Below the pieces are notes generated by a model, which did not search any database, was not told the DNA's origin, and worked only from the letters and a program-made list of their open reading frames with translations. From positions 7,151,501 to 7,215,500 of the forward strand of contig NZ_JAGIOH010000001.1 of the NCBI RefSeq assembly GCF_017876625.1: a stretch of DNA of 64,000 nt, written 5' to 3'. This document shows, one piece after another, positions 39,801 to 45,853 of the stretch. This stretch comes from Streptomyces syringium (GTDB lineage: Bacteria; Actinomycetota; Actinomycetes; Streptomycetales; Streptomycetaceae). Each line of letters starts with the position of its first letter. Within the stretch, counting starts at the first letter, position 1. Position numbers and translations under genes: made by a program.

Positions 39801-40072
39801 CGTCGGTCAACCTCAACAGTGCGCGGATGTCCGCCATGGCCCACTGGTTCATGGCCATGACCAGCATCGAAGCGCCCCCCACCACCGCTCCGAAGCTCCT
39901 GGTCAAGTGCACGCTGCCCTGCAACGGCCTCATCTTCGACACCTCCTCGGTGCCCGTGGACGAGGTGCGCACGATCGAGGCCGACCACCTGTCGCTCGCC
40001 AAGGAGCACTCGGCACTGACGGCGCGGGCGATCGAGGAGTGGGTCCGGGCCCTGCCGGCCGCCGGCGCGTGA
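33893..40072 (+). CDS. nysK: Polyene modular PKS, nysK-like, module 18 with terminal thioesterase
   Basis: Final PKS protein of 2,059 residues. ATG at 33893 follows AAGGAAGG. Residues 1-33 form an N-terminal docking coiled coil. Domains: KS (Cys203), AT (Ser648), DH (His951, Asp1121), KR (Tyr1557, B-type VLDDA), ACP (Ser1722), and a thioesterase from about residue 1835 with GHSSGG (Ser1914), Asp1942 (LLDTP) and His2032 (EADHLS). It adds the last two carbons (C1-C2), sets the C3 hydroxyl and cyclises the chain to the macrolactone. Two points are odd. The AT has IASH (residues 745-748) where the other malonyl ATs have HAFH. The DH keeps His and Asp although nystatin-type products keep the C3 hydroxyl; its DxxxQ/H motif is DGVVR. 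The stop is followed by a strong hairpin and then the P450 gene. Confidence 0.94.
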   Translation: MPDDKKLVDYLKWVTADLHETRQRLREVESGRHEPVAIVGMACRLPGEVRSPEELWDLVASGGDAISGFPTDRGWDLDVLAADGQGGSATLESGFLHDLADFDPGFFGISPREAVAMDPQQRLLLEVSWEAMERAGIDPVSLRGTRTGVFVGTSDQDYVHLVLASQDDMGGYAGTGLAASVLSGRLSFTLGLEGPAVTVDTACSSSLVSLHLAAQALRNGECSLALAGGATVMATSANFAGFSQQGGLAPDGRCKSFSDAANGTAWSEGAGMLLVERLSDARRNGHPVLAVLRGSAVNQDGASNGLTAPNGPSQQRVIRQALASGGLSPADVDAVEAHGTGTTLGDPIEAQALLTTYGQDRERPLLLGSLKSNIGHTQAAAGVAGVIKTVMAIRHGVLPRSLHLDTPSSHVDWDAGAVELLTDSREWPETGRARRAGVSSFGISGTNAHVILEQAPPAEDTGIDGALQPGVVPWTLSGKSPEALRGQADRLLSWLEAHPGARPADIGFSLATGRTAFEHRAVVPAAGLAEAVDAVTALAAGEPTAAVVHGVVSGGKLAFLFSGQGSQRIGMGRELYERFPVFAEALDAVLARLDPALERPLREVMWADDPEPLNRTGFTQPALFAVEVALFRLLESWGVTPDFVAGHSIGEVVAAHVAGVFSLEDACRLVAARAGLMQALPAGGAMVALQASEEEVLPLLTEKLSIAAVNGPSSVVISGDEDAALEVAARLSAQGRKTSRLSISIASHSPLMDAVLDDFRTVVRGLSPKAPAIPVVSHLTGDVAVAEELCSADYWVRHVREAVRFADGTRTLLKQGVTTFVELGPDAVLSALAQETLADEAVAVVPVLRRNRPEELTTVTALAELHAGGVTVDWDAFFRGTDVRRVDLPTYAFQRERFWPTVSARGGDAAGLGLIPAEHPLLGAAMSVAGSDELVLTGTLSVATHPWLADHRVMGRITLPGTAFVELAVRAGDQAGCDRVAELTLDAPLVLAERGAVSVQVRVGGADGPGRRAVTVHSRPTDAVDGDWTSHAHGVLVASEPTGGTEGADGFEDGVWPPTGAQPVDLADLYPRLDRAGLAYGPVFQGLRAAWRRDGEWFAEVTLPREAASTGAFAMHPALLDGVVRAAGLLAAGDTDGGVVAGAWGGLTLHASGASALRVRLTATDGDSLSFTAVDTSGAPVISAESLTLRPLTGDQRVAVTATGGQASLFGVEWAEVPAGAAAAAGTRWAVVGADELDLAYAMHRADESITGYGDTLTGAVGDNGVAPDVFLVPVVSDAADAGPASVRALTTWVLGLLQEWLADERLANSRLVFVTRGAIALDGEDVQDLAAAAVWGLVRSAQTENPGSFLLVDLDDAFVSAAELPGLITLDEQQLVVRANTVRAARMTRLPGNPAGPVDAGGPWSGHGTVLITGGTGGLGSGLARHLAAEHGVKRLLLASRRGEAAPGVAELRAELAALGAEVSVAACDVADRDAVSALVAAVPAEHPLTAVVHTAGVLDDAMLGSLTPELMERVLRPKVDAAWHLHEATRGLDLSAFVLYSSVSGVLGAPGQGNYAAANAFLDALVRHRRGLGLPGTSLAWGPWAEGSGMTGSLDTSDMERMSRSGMPPLSMEQGLALFDAAIGRAETPVVPARVNIAGLQVQQALPALWRDLVPAARRTATAGDRSAVTLRERLRGLETAAQASLFMEVVTGYAAGLLGHRDASAINPERRFLELGFDSLASVGLRNQLADVLGMRLPSSVVFDNETPVKLAAWLHTEFVNQHDPKAAPTAAGGVRTAHHADDTVEGLFFNAAKAGKLVEAMRLLRAVANTRPTFESPAELEELSAPVTLAEGPSSPRLVFVSAPGATGGVHQYARIAAHFRGKRHVSALPLMGFAPGEPLPATSEAAGRIVAESVLHASDGEPFVLIGHSSGGSLAYQAAGVLEETWGVRPEAVVLLDTPSVRYEQGEGNDLDRTMRFYLADVDSPSVNLNSARMSAMAHWFMAMTSIEAPPTTAPKLLVKCTLPCNGLIFDTSSVPVDEVRTIEADHLSLAKEHSALTARAIEEWVRALPAAGA

Positions 40073-40098
40073 CCCCACCCGGTCACCGGGACCCCGTA

Positions 40099-40139
40099 CG
40101 TGGGGTGGCCGCCCCGGAAACCGGGGCGGCCACCCCACG
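40099..40139 (+). terminator. 19-bp perfect hairpin between the TE gene and the nysL-like P450
   Basis: Arms 40099-40117 and 40121-40139 pair perfectly around an AAA loop. Nearly all pairs are G-C, and no T-run follows. It lies 26 bp after the PKS stop and 31 bp before the P450 start. It could be an intrinsic terminator of the actinomycete U-less kind, an attenuator, or an mRNA-stabilising structure at the end of the PKS message. The 98-bp gap holds no other clear signal. Confidence 0.65.
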
Positions 40140-40170
40140 CTCCCTCGCCCAACCGCCAGAAGGAGGCTCC

Positions 40171-41358
40171 ATGACCACGTCCTACGAACTGCCCGAGATC
40201 ACCGCCGACCCGCCCGCCGTACTGAGACTGAGCCCGCTGCTCCGCGGCCTCCAGGCCCGAAGCCCGGTCTGCCGGGTCAAGACCCCCGCCGGCGACGAGG
40301 CATGGCTCGTGACCCGGCACGCCGAGCTCAAGCAACTCCTGCTCGACGAGCGTCTCGGCCGCTCGCACCCCGACCCGGCCAACGCCCCGCGGTACGTCAG
40401 GAACCCGTTCCTGGACATGCTGATCACCGACGCCGACCCCGAGAGCGCGCGCAAGCTGCACGCCGAGACCCGCACGCTGCTCACACCGAACTTCTCCGCC
40501 AAGCGCGTCCGCGACCTGAAGCCCCGTGTGGAGGCCATCGCGGAGGGTGTGCTGGAGGGGTTCGTCGCCCAGGGGCCGCCGGCCGATCTGCACGGGCAGC
40601 TGTCCCTGCCGTACTCCCTGATGGTGCTCTGCGAACTCATCGGTGTGCCGCCCGAGGACCGGGCGCGCCTGGTGGAGCTGCTGTCCGGCATGGCCGGCGT
40701 GGACGACCCACAGCGGGTCGTGGAGGGCCAGCGGGCCCTCTTCGCCTACCTGGTCGAGCTGGCGGGCCGTAAACAGGCGGCCCCCGGCGACGACGTGATG
40801 TCCCGGCTGTGCGAGACCGGGGCCCCGGCCGAGAAGGTCGGCCCCATGGCCGCGGGGCTGCTGTTCGCCGGGCTGGACGCCGTCGCGAGCCACGTCGACC
40901 TCGGCGTGGTGCTGCTCGCCACCAATCCCGAGGCGCGGCAGGCCGCGCTGGGGGACCCGCGCGTCATGGCCGCCGCCGTCGAGGAGATCCTGCGGACGGC
41001 CAAGGCCGGCGGTTCGGTGCTGCCGCGGTACGCCAGCGCCGACGTCGAGATCGGCGAGGTGACCATCGAGGCGGGCGACCTCGTCCTGCTCGACTTCACC
41101 CTCCCCAACTTCGACGAGCAGGTCTTCGACGAGCCGGAGCGCTTCGACATCACCCGCTCGCCCAACCCACATCTGACGTTCGGCCACGGCATGTGGCACT
41201 GCGTCGGCGCCCCGCTGGCCCGGCTGGAGCTGCGGACGATGTACACCCTGCTCTTCACCCGGCTGCCCGGGCTGCGGCTCGGCCTGCCGGTGGAGGACCT
41301 CCAGGTGCTGGGCGGCCGCCTCTCGGGCGGTCTCACCGAACTGCCCATGCGGTGGTGA
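40171..41358 (+). CDS. nysL: Cytochrome P450, nysL/amphL-like (CYP161-type) macrolactone hydroxylase
   Basis: P450 of 395 residues, probably hydroxylating the polyol region of the finished macrolactone (C10 in nystatin, C8 in amphotericin). Start ATG at 40171 has a strong AGAAGGAGG site five bases upstream. The heme-binding loop is FGHGMWHCVG with Cys344. The K-helix ExxR is EEILR and the meander is clear. The I-helix reads AGLDAV (residues 233-238): the acid Asp236 is present, but the Thr that normally follows it is Ala237, as in EryF. The gene follows the TE-bearing PKS on the same strand and converges on the ferredoxin gene, the nysK-nysL-nysM order of the nystatin family. Assignment rests on context and motifs; the exact carbon hydroxylated cannot be read from the sequence. 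Confidence 0.88.
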   Translation: MTTSYELPEITADPPAVLRLSPLLRGLQARSPVCRVKTPAGDEAWLVTRHAELKQLLLDERLGRSHPDPANAPRYVRNPFLDMLITDADPESARKLHAETRTLLTPNFSAKRVRDLKPRVEAIAEGVLEGFVAQGPPADLHGQLSLPYSLMVLCELIGVPPEDRARLVELLSGMAGVDDPQRVVEGQRALFAYLVELAGRKQAAPGDDVMSRLCETGAPAEKVGPMAAGLLFAGLDAVASHVDLGVVLLATNPEARQAALGDPRVMAAAVEEILRTAKAGGSVLPRYASADVEIGEVTIEAGDLVLLDFTLPNFDEQVFDEPERFDITRSPNPHLTFGHGMWHCVGAPLARLELRTMYTLLFTRLPGLRLGLPVEDLQVLGGRLSGGLTELPMRW

Positions 41359-41388
41359 CGGCCCCGCCCGGGATGTGAACGGGGCGTG

Positions 41389-41432
41389 AAACGGGCCCCG
41401 CCCCCACCATCAGGTGGGGGCGGGGCCTGTTT
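41389..41432. terminator. Bidirectional terminator between convergent P450 and ferredoxin genes
   Basis: Arms 41389-41408 and 41413-41432 form a 20-bp stem with one G-T wobble and an ATCA loop. The outer pairs are A-T, so a short T-run follows the stem on each strand. It sits between the P450 stop (41358) and the ferredoxin stop (41458), exactly where two converging transcripts must end. Confidence 0.85.
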
Positions 41433-41457
41433 CCGTGCCACCGGTACGTACGGCGGC

Positions 41458-41655
41458 TCAGTCCTCGTGCACGGTGATCGCCTGGGACGGGCAGATCCTG
41501 CCCGCCAGCCGCACGTCCTCCGCCACCGGCTCACCCGGCTCCCCGTCGAGGACCATGACGATCCCGTCGTCGTCCTGGTCGAAGACCTCCGGCGCCGACA
41601 GCACGCACTGCCCGGCTCCGATACAGCTGTCGATGTCCACGCTGATACGAACCAT
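41458..41655 (-). CDS. nysM: [3Fe-4S] ferredoxin, nysM-like
   Basis: Small ferredoxin of about 65 residues that should pass electrons to the neighbouring P450s. Cysteines lie in CIGAGQC near the N-terminus and in ICPSQAI near the C-terminus, giving the three-Cys pattern of actinomycete 3Fe-4S ferredoxins (C-x5-C ... C-P). The protein is acidic (DQDDDG, HED end). Two adjacent ATGs occur at 41658 and 41655; the GGAGG at 41666-41662 is six bases from the second and three from the first, so 41655 is preferred. An upstream ATG at 41703 would add a basic leader atypical of the family and was rejected. It lies downstream of the CYP105-type P450 on the same strand and converges on the nysL-like P450. 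Confidence 0.9.
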   Translation of the reverse strand: MVRISVDIDSCIGAGQCVLSAPEVFDQDDDGIVMVLDGEPGEPVAEDVRLAGRICPSQAITVHED

Positions 41656-41710
41656 CATTTTCCTCCATCGGCGAATCGATACCTTCTCGCGTGCCCGGTA
41701 CACGACGGGC

Positions 41711-41739
41711 CGGACGGGGGAGTCCGAGTCCCCCGTCCG
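41711..41739 (-). other. Hairpin in the P450-ferredoxin gap
   Basis: Arms 41711-41721 and 41729-41739 form an 11-bp perfect stem with a 7-base loop, in the 102-bp gap between the P450 stop (41758) and the ferredoxin start (41655). It has no T-run. It may be a leaky terminator or processing site that sets the P450 to ferredoxin ratio; that role is inferred. Confidence 0.5.
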
Positions 41740-41757
41740 ACCCGCGGGCGAACGCCG

Positions 41758-42933
41758 CTACCAGCGCACGGGCAGCGCGTGCAGCCCGAAGAGCACGCCG
41801 TCGTACTTCAGCGGCAGCTCCTCGACCGGCACCGCGAGTTCCAGCGTCGGGATCCGCTCGAACAGCGACCGGTAGGCGAGTTCCATCTCGACCCGGACCA
41901 GGTTCTGCCCCAGGCACTGGTGCACCCCGTAGCCGAACGCCACGTGGTGGCGCGCGGACCGGCTGGGATCGAACTGGTGCGGGCACTCGAAGACGGTCTC
42001 GTCGTGGTTGGCCGCGGCGACGAGCGGGACGATGCCCTCGCCCGCCTTGATGAGCTGCCCGCCGATCTCCACGTCCTCGACGGCGACCCGGAAGGCCACC
42101 AGGTCGGCGACGGAGTAGTAGCGCAGCAGCTCCTCCACCGCCCGGTCGTCACCGATCCACTGCGGGTTCATCAGCAGCGTCACCGCGCCGAGCCCGATGT
42201 TGTTCGCCGTCGTCTCGTGGCCGGCGATGAGCAACAGCATCCCCACGCCCGACAGTTCCTGCGGGGTCAGCTTGCCGTCCGCCAGCAGCCGGCTCATCAG
42301 GTCGTCGCCCGGCCGCTTCGTCTTGAGCGCGATCAGCCGGTTGAGATAGCGCAGCAGCGCCTTGGTGGCCGCCTCCCGCTGCTCGTCGGTCGAGGTCAGA
42401 GTGACCAGCACCCGGGTCTGGGCCTCGAAGAAGTCGCAGTCGGCCTTCGGTACCCCCAGCAGCCTGGAGATCACCAGCGACGGCACGGGCAGCGCGAAGT
42501 CCGAGATGAGATCGGCGGAGTTGCCTCCGGCGAGCATGGCGTCGATGCGCTCGTCGACGATCGCCTGGATCACCGGCCGCATCTCCCTGATACGGCGCAC
42601 GGTGAACTCGGGGATCAGCGTCTTGCGGAATCGGGTGTGCTCCGGCGGGTCCAGGGCCACGAACCAGCCGGGCACCTGGTCCTGGGCCGGTACCCCACCG
42701 GTCTTCGCCGGACGGGGGAAGCCCGGGTGCGAGGGATTGGAGCTGATCCGGGGGTCGGTGAGCACGGCCCGGACCTCTTCGTGCCGGGTCACCAGCCAGA
42801 CCGACGCGCCGGTGGGCAGCGTCGAGCGGACGAGCCCCTCGCGCTTGCGCAGGCCCGCGTACTCCTCCGGCGGATAGGGCCGGCCGGGCCGCCGCAACGG
42901 GAAGCCGACCAGGTTCGAATCGGTGGTAGTCAT
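41758..42933 (-). CDS. nysN: Cytochrome P450, nysN/amphN-like (CYP105 family), C16 methyl oxidase
   Basis: P450 of 391 residues. In nystatin, amphotericin and pimaricin the equivalent enzyme oxidises the exocyclic methyl at C16 (C12 in pimaricin) to a carboxylate. Motifs: I-helix IAGHETTANN with the usual acid-Thr pair, K-helix EELLR, and heme loop FGYGVHQCLG with Cys340. FGYGVHQCLGQ and the overall layout are typical of CYP105. Start ATG at 42933; upstream Shine-Dalgarno is weak (AGGG about 13 bases away). Its substrate methyl is set by the methylmalonyl AT of module 11 in this window, which supports the role. The ferredoxin follows 102 bp downstream and the aminotransferase lies upstream on the same strand. 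Confidence 0.9.
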   Translation of the reverse strand: MTTTDSNLVGFPLRRPGRPYPPEEYAGLRKREGLVRSTLPTGASVWLVTRHEEVRAVLTDPRISSNPSHPGFPRPAKTGGVPAQDQVPGWFVALDPPEHTRFRKTLIPEFTVRRIREMRPVIQAIVDERIDAMLAGGNSADLISDFALPVPSLVISRLLGVPKADCDFFEAQTRVLVTLTSTDEQREAATKALLRYLNRLIALKTKRPGDDLMSRLLADGKLTPQELSGVGMLLLIAGHETTANNIGLGAVTLLMNPQWIGDDRAVEELLRYYSVADLVAFRVAVEDVEIGGQLIKAGEGIVPLVAAANHDETVFECPHQFDPSRSARHHVAFGYGVHQCLGQNLVRVEMELAYRSLFERIPTLELAVPVEELPLKYDGVLFGLHALPVRW

Positions 42934-42983
42934 GTGTGCAGTTCCCTGAGGGTCGAAACGTCCCAGTCGTGGGCAGTGGGTTG

Positions 42984-43014
42984 CCGTGGGGGCGGCCGCC
43001 GGCCGCCCCCACGG
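42984..43014 (-). terminator. 14-bp perfect hairpin after the aminotransferase gene
   Basis: Arms 42984-42997 and 43001-43014 pair perfectly around a GCC loop, just past the aminotransferase stop and before the P450 start (89-bp gap). There is no T-run on the minus strand. As with the other GC hairpins here, termination, attenuation or mRNA protection are all possible. Confidence 0.55.
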
Positions 43015-43022
43015 TCCCGGGG

Positions 43023-44081
43023 TCAGCGCGCGTCGTAGAACTCGCGGATCTTCCCGATGATGTAGTTCTGGTCGTCCTCGGTCAGGCCCGTGTGGGTCGG
43101 CAGATAGAAGCCGTCCTCGCTGAACCGGGTCGCGTTCAGCGTCGGCCAGACCGGGTCGAGATAGCCGGGCTGCATGCTCATCGGCTTGAAGAACACCCGG
43201 GTCTCGATGGAGGCGTCGGCCAGGAACGCGCGCAGCTCCTCACGGCGCTCGGCGCGCAGGTCGTACATCCACAGCACGTCCCGCGGGGGCATCAGGGTGA
43301 TCCCCTCGATGCCCCGCAGGCCCTCGTCGTAGCGCTTCTCTATCTCCCGGCGGGTGGCCAGGATCTCGTCGAGCTGCTCCACCTGGGCCAGTGCGACGGC
43401 GGCCTGGAGGTTCGTCATACGGAAGTTGTAGGCGAGCTTCTTGTGCAGGAAGTTGTGCGCCTTGTTGAAGGCCATCCCCCGCAGATGGGCCATCTGCTCG
43501 GCCAGCCGGGGGTCGTTGGTGAGGCAGACGCCGCCCTCACCGGAGGTGATGATCTTGTTGGCGAAGAGCGAGTAACAGGCGATGTCACCGACCGGCCGTA
43601 CGCCGTGCGCCTCCGCCGAGTCCTCCACGACCCGCAGGTTGTAGTCGTGGGCCAGCTCCATGATCGCGTCCATGTCGCACCGGCGCCCGTAGACGTGCAC
43701 CGGCATGATGACCTTCGTGCGCTCGGTGATCTTCTCCTCGATGCGGGAGACATCGATATTGAGGTCGTCCCCGCAGTCCACGAACACCGGGGTCGCGCCC
43801 AGATACGTCGCCGACCACGCGCTCGCGATCATCGTGAATTCGGGGATCAGCACCTCGTCGCCCGGGCCGACCCCGAGCGCCCGCAGGGCGAGGGTCAGCG
43901 CCGTGGTCCCGGAGGAACAGGCGACTCCGTGCGCGACACCGTTGTACCGCGCGAATTCGCTCTCGAATTCCTTGACCTTGGGGCCCTGCGACGAGATCCA
44001 GCCGTCGTTGATCGCCTCGGTCACATAGGAAAGTTCCCGCCCCTTGAGCCAGGGCTGCGAAACCGGATACGTGAATGCCAT
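43023..44081 (-). CDS. nysDII: PLP-dependent GDP-sugar aminotransferase (mycosamine synthesis), nysDII-like
   Basis: DegT/DnrJ/EryC1-family aminotransferase of 352 residues, the usual length of its polyene relatives. It should convert GDP-3-keto-6-deoxymannose to GDP-mycosamine in the cytoplasm. PLP site: Lys176 in FANKIITSGEGG forms the Schiff base, Asp in VVEDSAEAHG binds the pyridine nitrogen, and SSGTTAL binds phosphate. ATG at 44081 lies 11 bp after the glycosyltransferase stop, so the two are co-transcribed and probably translationally linked; a moderate GAGG site lies upstream. The GDP-mannose 4,6-dehydratase that should supply its substrate (nysDIII-like) is not in this window. A longer reading in the same frame upstream is only antisense-free shadow of the glycosyltransferase gene. 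Confidence 0.93.
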   Translation of the reverse strand: MAFTYPVSQPWLKGRELSYVTEAINDGWISSQGPKVKEFESEFARYNGVAHGVACSSGTTALTLALRALGVGPGDEVLIPEFTMIASAWSATYLGATPVFVDCGDDLNIDVSRIEEKITERTKVIMPVHVYGRRCDMDAIMELAHDYNLRVVEDSAEAHGVRPVGDIACYSLFANKIITSGEGGVCLTNDPRLAEQMAHLRGMAFNKAHNFLHKKLAYNFRMTNLQAAVALAQVEQLDEILATRREIEKRYDEGLRGIEGITLMPPRDVLWMYDLRAERREELRAFLADASIETRVFFKPMSMQPGYLDPVWPTLNATRFSEDGFYLPTHTGLTEDDQNYIIGKIREFYDAR

Positions 44082-44092
44082 GGAAACCTCGC

Positions 44093-45481
44093 TCAGTCCT
44101 TTGCCAGTGCGGGGAGTCCAAGGATCAGATCGGCCGCGGCGCCCCGCCCGCCGGCCGCCCGCAGAATCTGTCCGAAGTGCTCGGCGCGCTCGCGGAACGA
44201 ACGGTCGCCGAGCACCCTGGCCAGCTTGTCGACCACGTCGTCCGCGTCGACGGTCTCGGGGCGGTCGAGCTTCAGGCTCACCCCGAAGTCCTGACCCCGC
44301 CGGGCCTGGTCGTCGCAGTCCACCCACAACGGCCTGACGACCAGGGGCTTGCCGAAGTACAGGCCCTCGTGGAAACCGTTGCCGCCCGCGTGCGTGAAGA
44401 AGACCTTCACACTCGGGTGGGCCAGCACATCGAGCTGGGAGGGAACCCAGTCCACGATCCGCAGATTGTCCGGCAGCAGCTCCGCCGAAGGCAGCAGCTT
44501 CTGCTGCTCCTTGGGCAGCTTCCACAGGAACTGGTGCCGGTCGCTCATCCGCCGCGCGACCTCCACCAGCGACGCGACGTGCGCCCGCGTCAGCCTGGTG
44601 ATCGTGCCGAACCCCATGTAGACCACGGAGTCGTTGCGCGCGAGCCAGTCCGAGAGGCCGTCGTCCTCGGGCGCCTGAGGCAGCGGCGGCACCATCGTGC
44701 CGACCAGCCGCATCTTGGGGGGAACGGGGAACGGGTAGTCCAGCTCGGGCACCGAATAGCACAGGACCAGCTCGGACTTGTCGATCCGGACCATCATCCC
44801 GCGCGCCTCGGGAGAGATGCCCAGCTCCTCGCGGACCCGGTTGTCCTCCTCCACCACCTTGCGCATGTCGGACGTCAGGAACAGCCCCAGCGTGCGCAGG
44901 CGGAACAGATGGTTGGCCGCCCGCTGCGCGGGGGTCATGTCCAACGGCAGACCCGTGTGCGGCACGGGGAAGTGGGCCGGCGTGTACGACTTGGCGAAGG
45001 GCACGTGCGAGGTCAGCACATTGCTGGGCAGGAACGGCACACCCAGCACGAACGGGATCTTCTTGGTGACCGCCAGCTCGTACGCGTACTGGCACATGCT
45101 CTCGATGACCATCAGCGCCGGCTTGACCTCGTCCACCACGGCCTCGAGCGCCCGGTACTTCGCCACCCGCGAGCGGGGGGCGAACGAATGCTTGATGACC
45201 GCCCGGTGCGCCTTGAACCTCGACCGCTGCGTCACCTCCCGGTACGTCTTGTCGTCCCAGGTGACGGCCGACATCTCGGGCACCACCTCGCCCAGGGAGG
45301 CGAACTCCACCGGGGTGTCCACCTTGAGCGCCTCGATCTCCGAGCGCCGGTTCCCGTCCGTCGCGAACCACAGGTCCTCGACGCCCCGGCGGGACAGCTC
45401 CTCGGCCAGGACGAGCAGCGGATTCAGCAGTCCGCTTTCGGGATAACTGACAAACAGAATCGGCCGCCGAGTCGAGCCCAT
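44093..45481 (-). CDS. nysDI: Mycosaminyltransferase (GT1 family glycosyltransferase), nysDI-like
   Basis: Glycosyltransferase of 462 residues that should attach mycosamine to the C19 hydroxyl of the macrolactone. The N-terminus (PILFVSYPESGLLNPLL) has the aglycone-side Rossmann start. The C-terminal half carries the GT1 nucleotide-sugar site: WVPSQLDVL, then HAGGNGFHEGL with its His and Glu, then RPLWVDCDDQA. ATG at 45481 was chosen because GGAGGG lies 8 bases upstream and the protein then starts directly at the Rossmann strand; an in-frame ATG at 45580 would add an atypical basic leader. It is first in a minus-strand operon with the aminotransferase, P450 and ferredoxin, and diverges from the loading PKS gene across a 372-bp regulatory region. 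Confidence 0.92.
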   Translation of the reverse strand: MGSTRRPILFVSYPESGLLNPLLVLAEELSRRGVEDLWFATDGNRRSEIEALKVDTPVEFASLGEVVPEMSAVTWDDKTYREVTQRSRFKAHRAVIKHSFAPRSRVAKYRALEAVVDEVKPALMVIESMCQYAYELAVTKKIPFVLGVPFLPSNVLTSHVPFAKSYTPAHFPVPHTGLPLDMTPAQRAANHLFRLRTLGLFLTSDMRKVVEEDNRVREELGISPEARGMMVRIDKSELVLCYSVPELDYPFPVPPKMRLVGTMVPPLPQAPEDDGLSDWLARNDSVVYMGFGTITRLTRAHVASLVEVARRMSDRHQFLWKLPKEQQKLLPSAELLPDNLRIVDWVPSQLDVLAHPSVKVFFTHAGGNGFHEGLYFGKPLVVRPLWVDCDDQARRGQDFGVSLKLDRPETVDADDVVDKLARVLGDRSFRERAEHFGQILRAAGGRGAAADLILGLPALAKD

Positions 45482-45659
45482 GACAATAACCCTCCAGAAG
45501 TGGCGGCCCGGCAGTTCGGCGCCAGGTGTGCGCACGGCCGGTCGCCGAGTGGCCGCGTCTCCATCGATGCCCGCGTCCACGGCCGGCGTCGTCCGCCCGG
45601 GACGTCAAGGGACAAGAGTGCGGGAAGAAGCGTGACAGTTACGTGGTCTCACGCCAGGT

Positions 45660-45675
45660 CGAAGTGAATCCCTAG
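45660..45675 (-). promoter_or_regulatory. Putative PAS-LuxR (PimM-like) operator for the glycosyltransferase operon
   Basis: Read on the minus strand this is CTAGGGATTCACTTCG. It matches 12 of 16 positions of the PimM operator CTVGGGAWWTCCCBAG (from memory), with the left half CTVGGGAWW perfect and the right half degraded. It lies 179 bp before the glycosyltransferase ATG. PAS-LuxR regulators are conserved in polyene clusters and bind such sites near -35. Confidence 0.55.
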
Positions 45676-45766
45676 TCTTGTGCGGCCGACGGATCGGCAG
45701 GAGCACCGGACCCGGCCCTGCGTACCGGATATGACACGGCGTCAGCGAAGAGATCGCGTTCTTCTT

Positions 45767-45782
45767 GTAGGGAAATCTACAG
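45767..45782 (+). promoter_or_regulatory. Putative PAS-LuxR (PimM-like) operator for the nysA-like gene
   Basis: GTAGGGAAATCTACAG matches 13 of 16 positions of CTVGGGAWWTCCCBAG and is itself nearly palindromic. It ends 71 bp before the loading PKS ATG and 12 bp before the -10-like TACGAT (45795-45800), so it would overlap the -35 position, where PimM binds in pimaricin promoters. Confidence 0.62.
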
Positions 45783-45853
45783 CCTTCCCGCCCATACGAT
45801 CCGGCTCGAAGTGAAGTATCCGAGCCGACATTCCTCATGGGTGGTGCAGCGTC

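Larger units (their letters stand above)
45482..45853. promoter_or_regulatory. Divergent promoter region between nysDI-like and nysA-like genes
   Basis: Non-coding 372 bp with visibly lower GC near its centre. It must drive the sugar/oxidation operon leftward and the loading, module 1-2 and module 3 onward genes rightward. It contains two matches to the PAS-LuxR (PimM-type) operator, listed separately. A -10-like TACGAT at 45795-45800 lies about 54 bp before the nysA-like ATG and just downstream of one operator. I see no tRNA, riboswitch or other gene here. Confidence 0.75.

Noticed and set aside
41656..41703. Upstream ferredoxin start at 41703
   Set aside because: It adds a basic leader not seen in this small ferredoxin family, and the good GGAGG site lies inside it, next to the 41655 ATG.
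41386..43038. Plus-strand open frame of 550 codons over the ferredoxin and P450
   Set aside because: Antisense to two clear genes with catalytic motifs; the translation shows no recognisable fold and spans the terminator hairpin.
45482..45580. Upstream glycosyltransferase start at 45580
   Set aside because: The extra 33 residues resemble no GT1 N-terminus, and the GGAGGG site fits the 45481 ATG.
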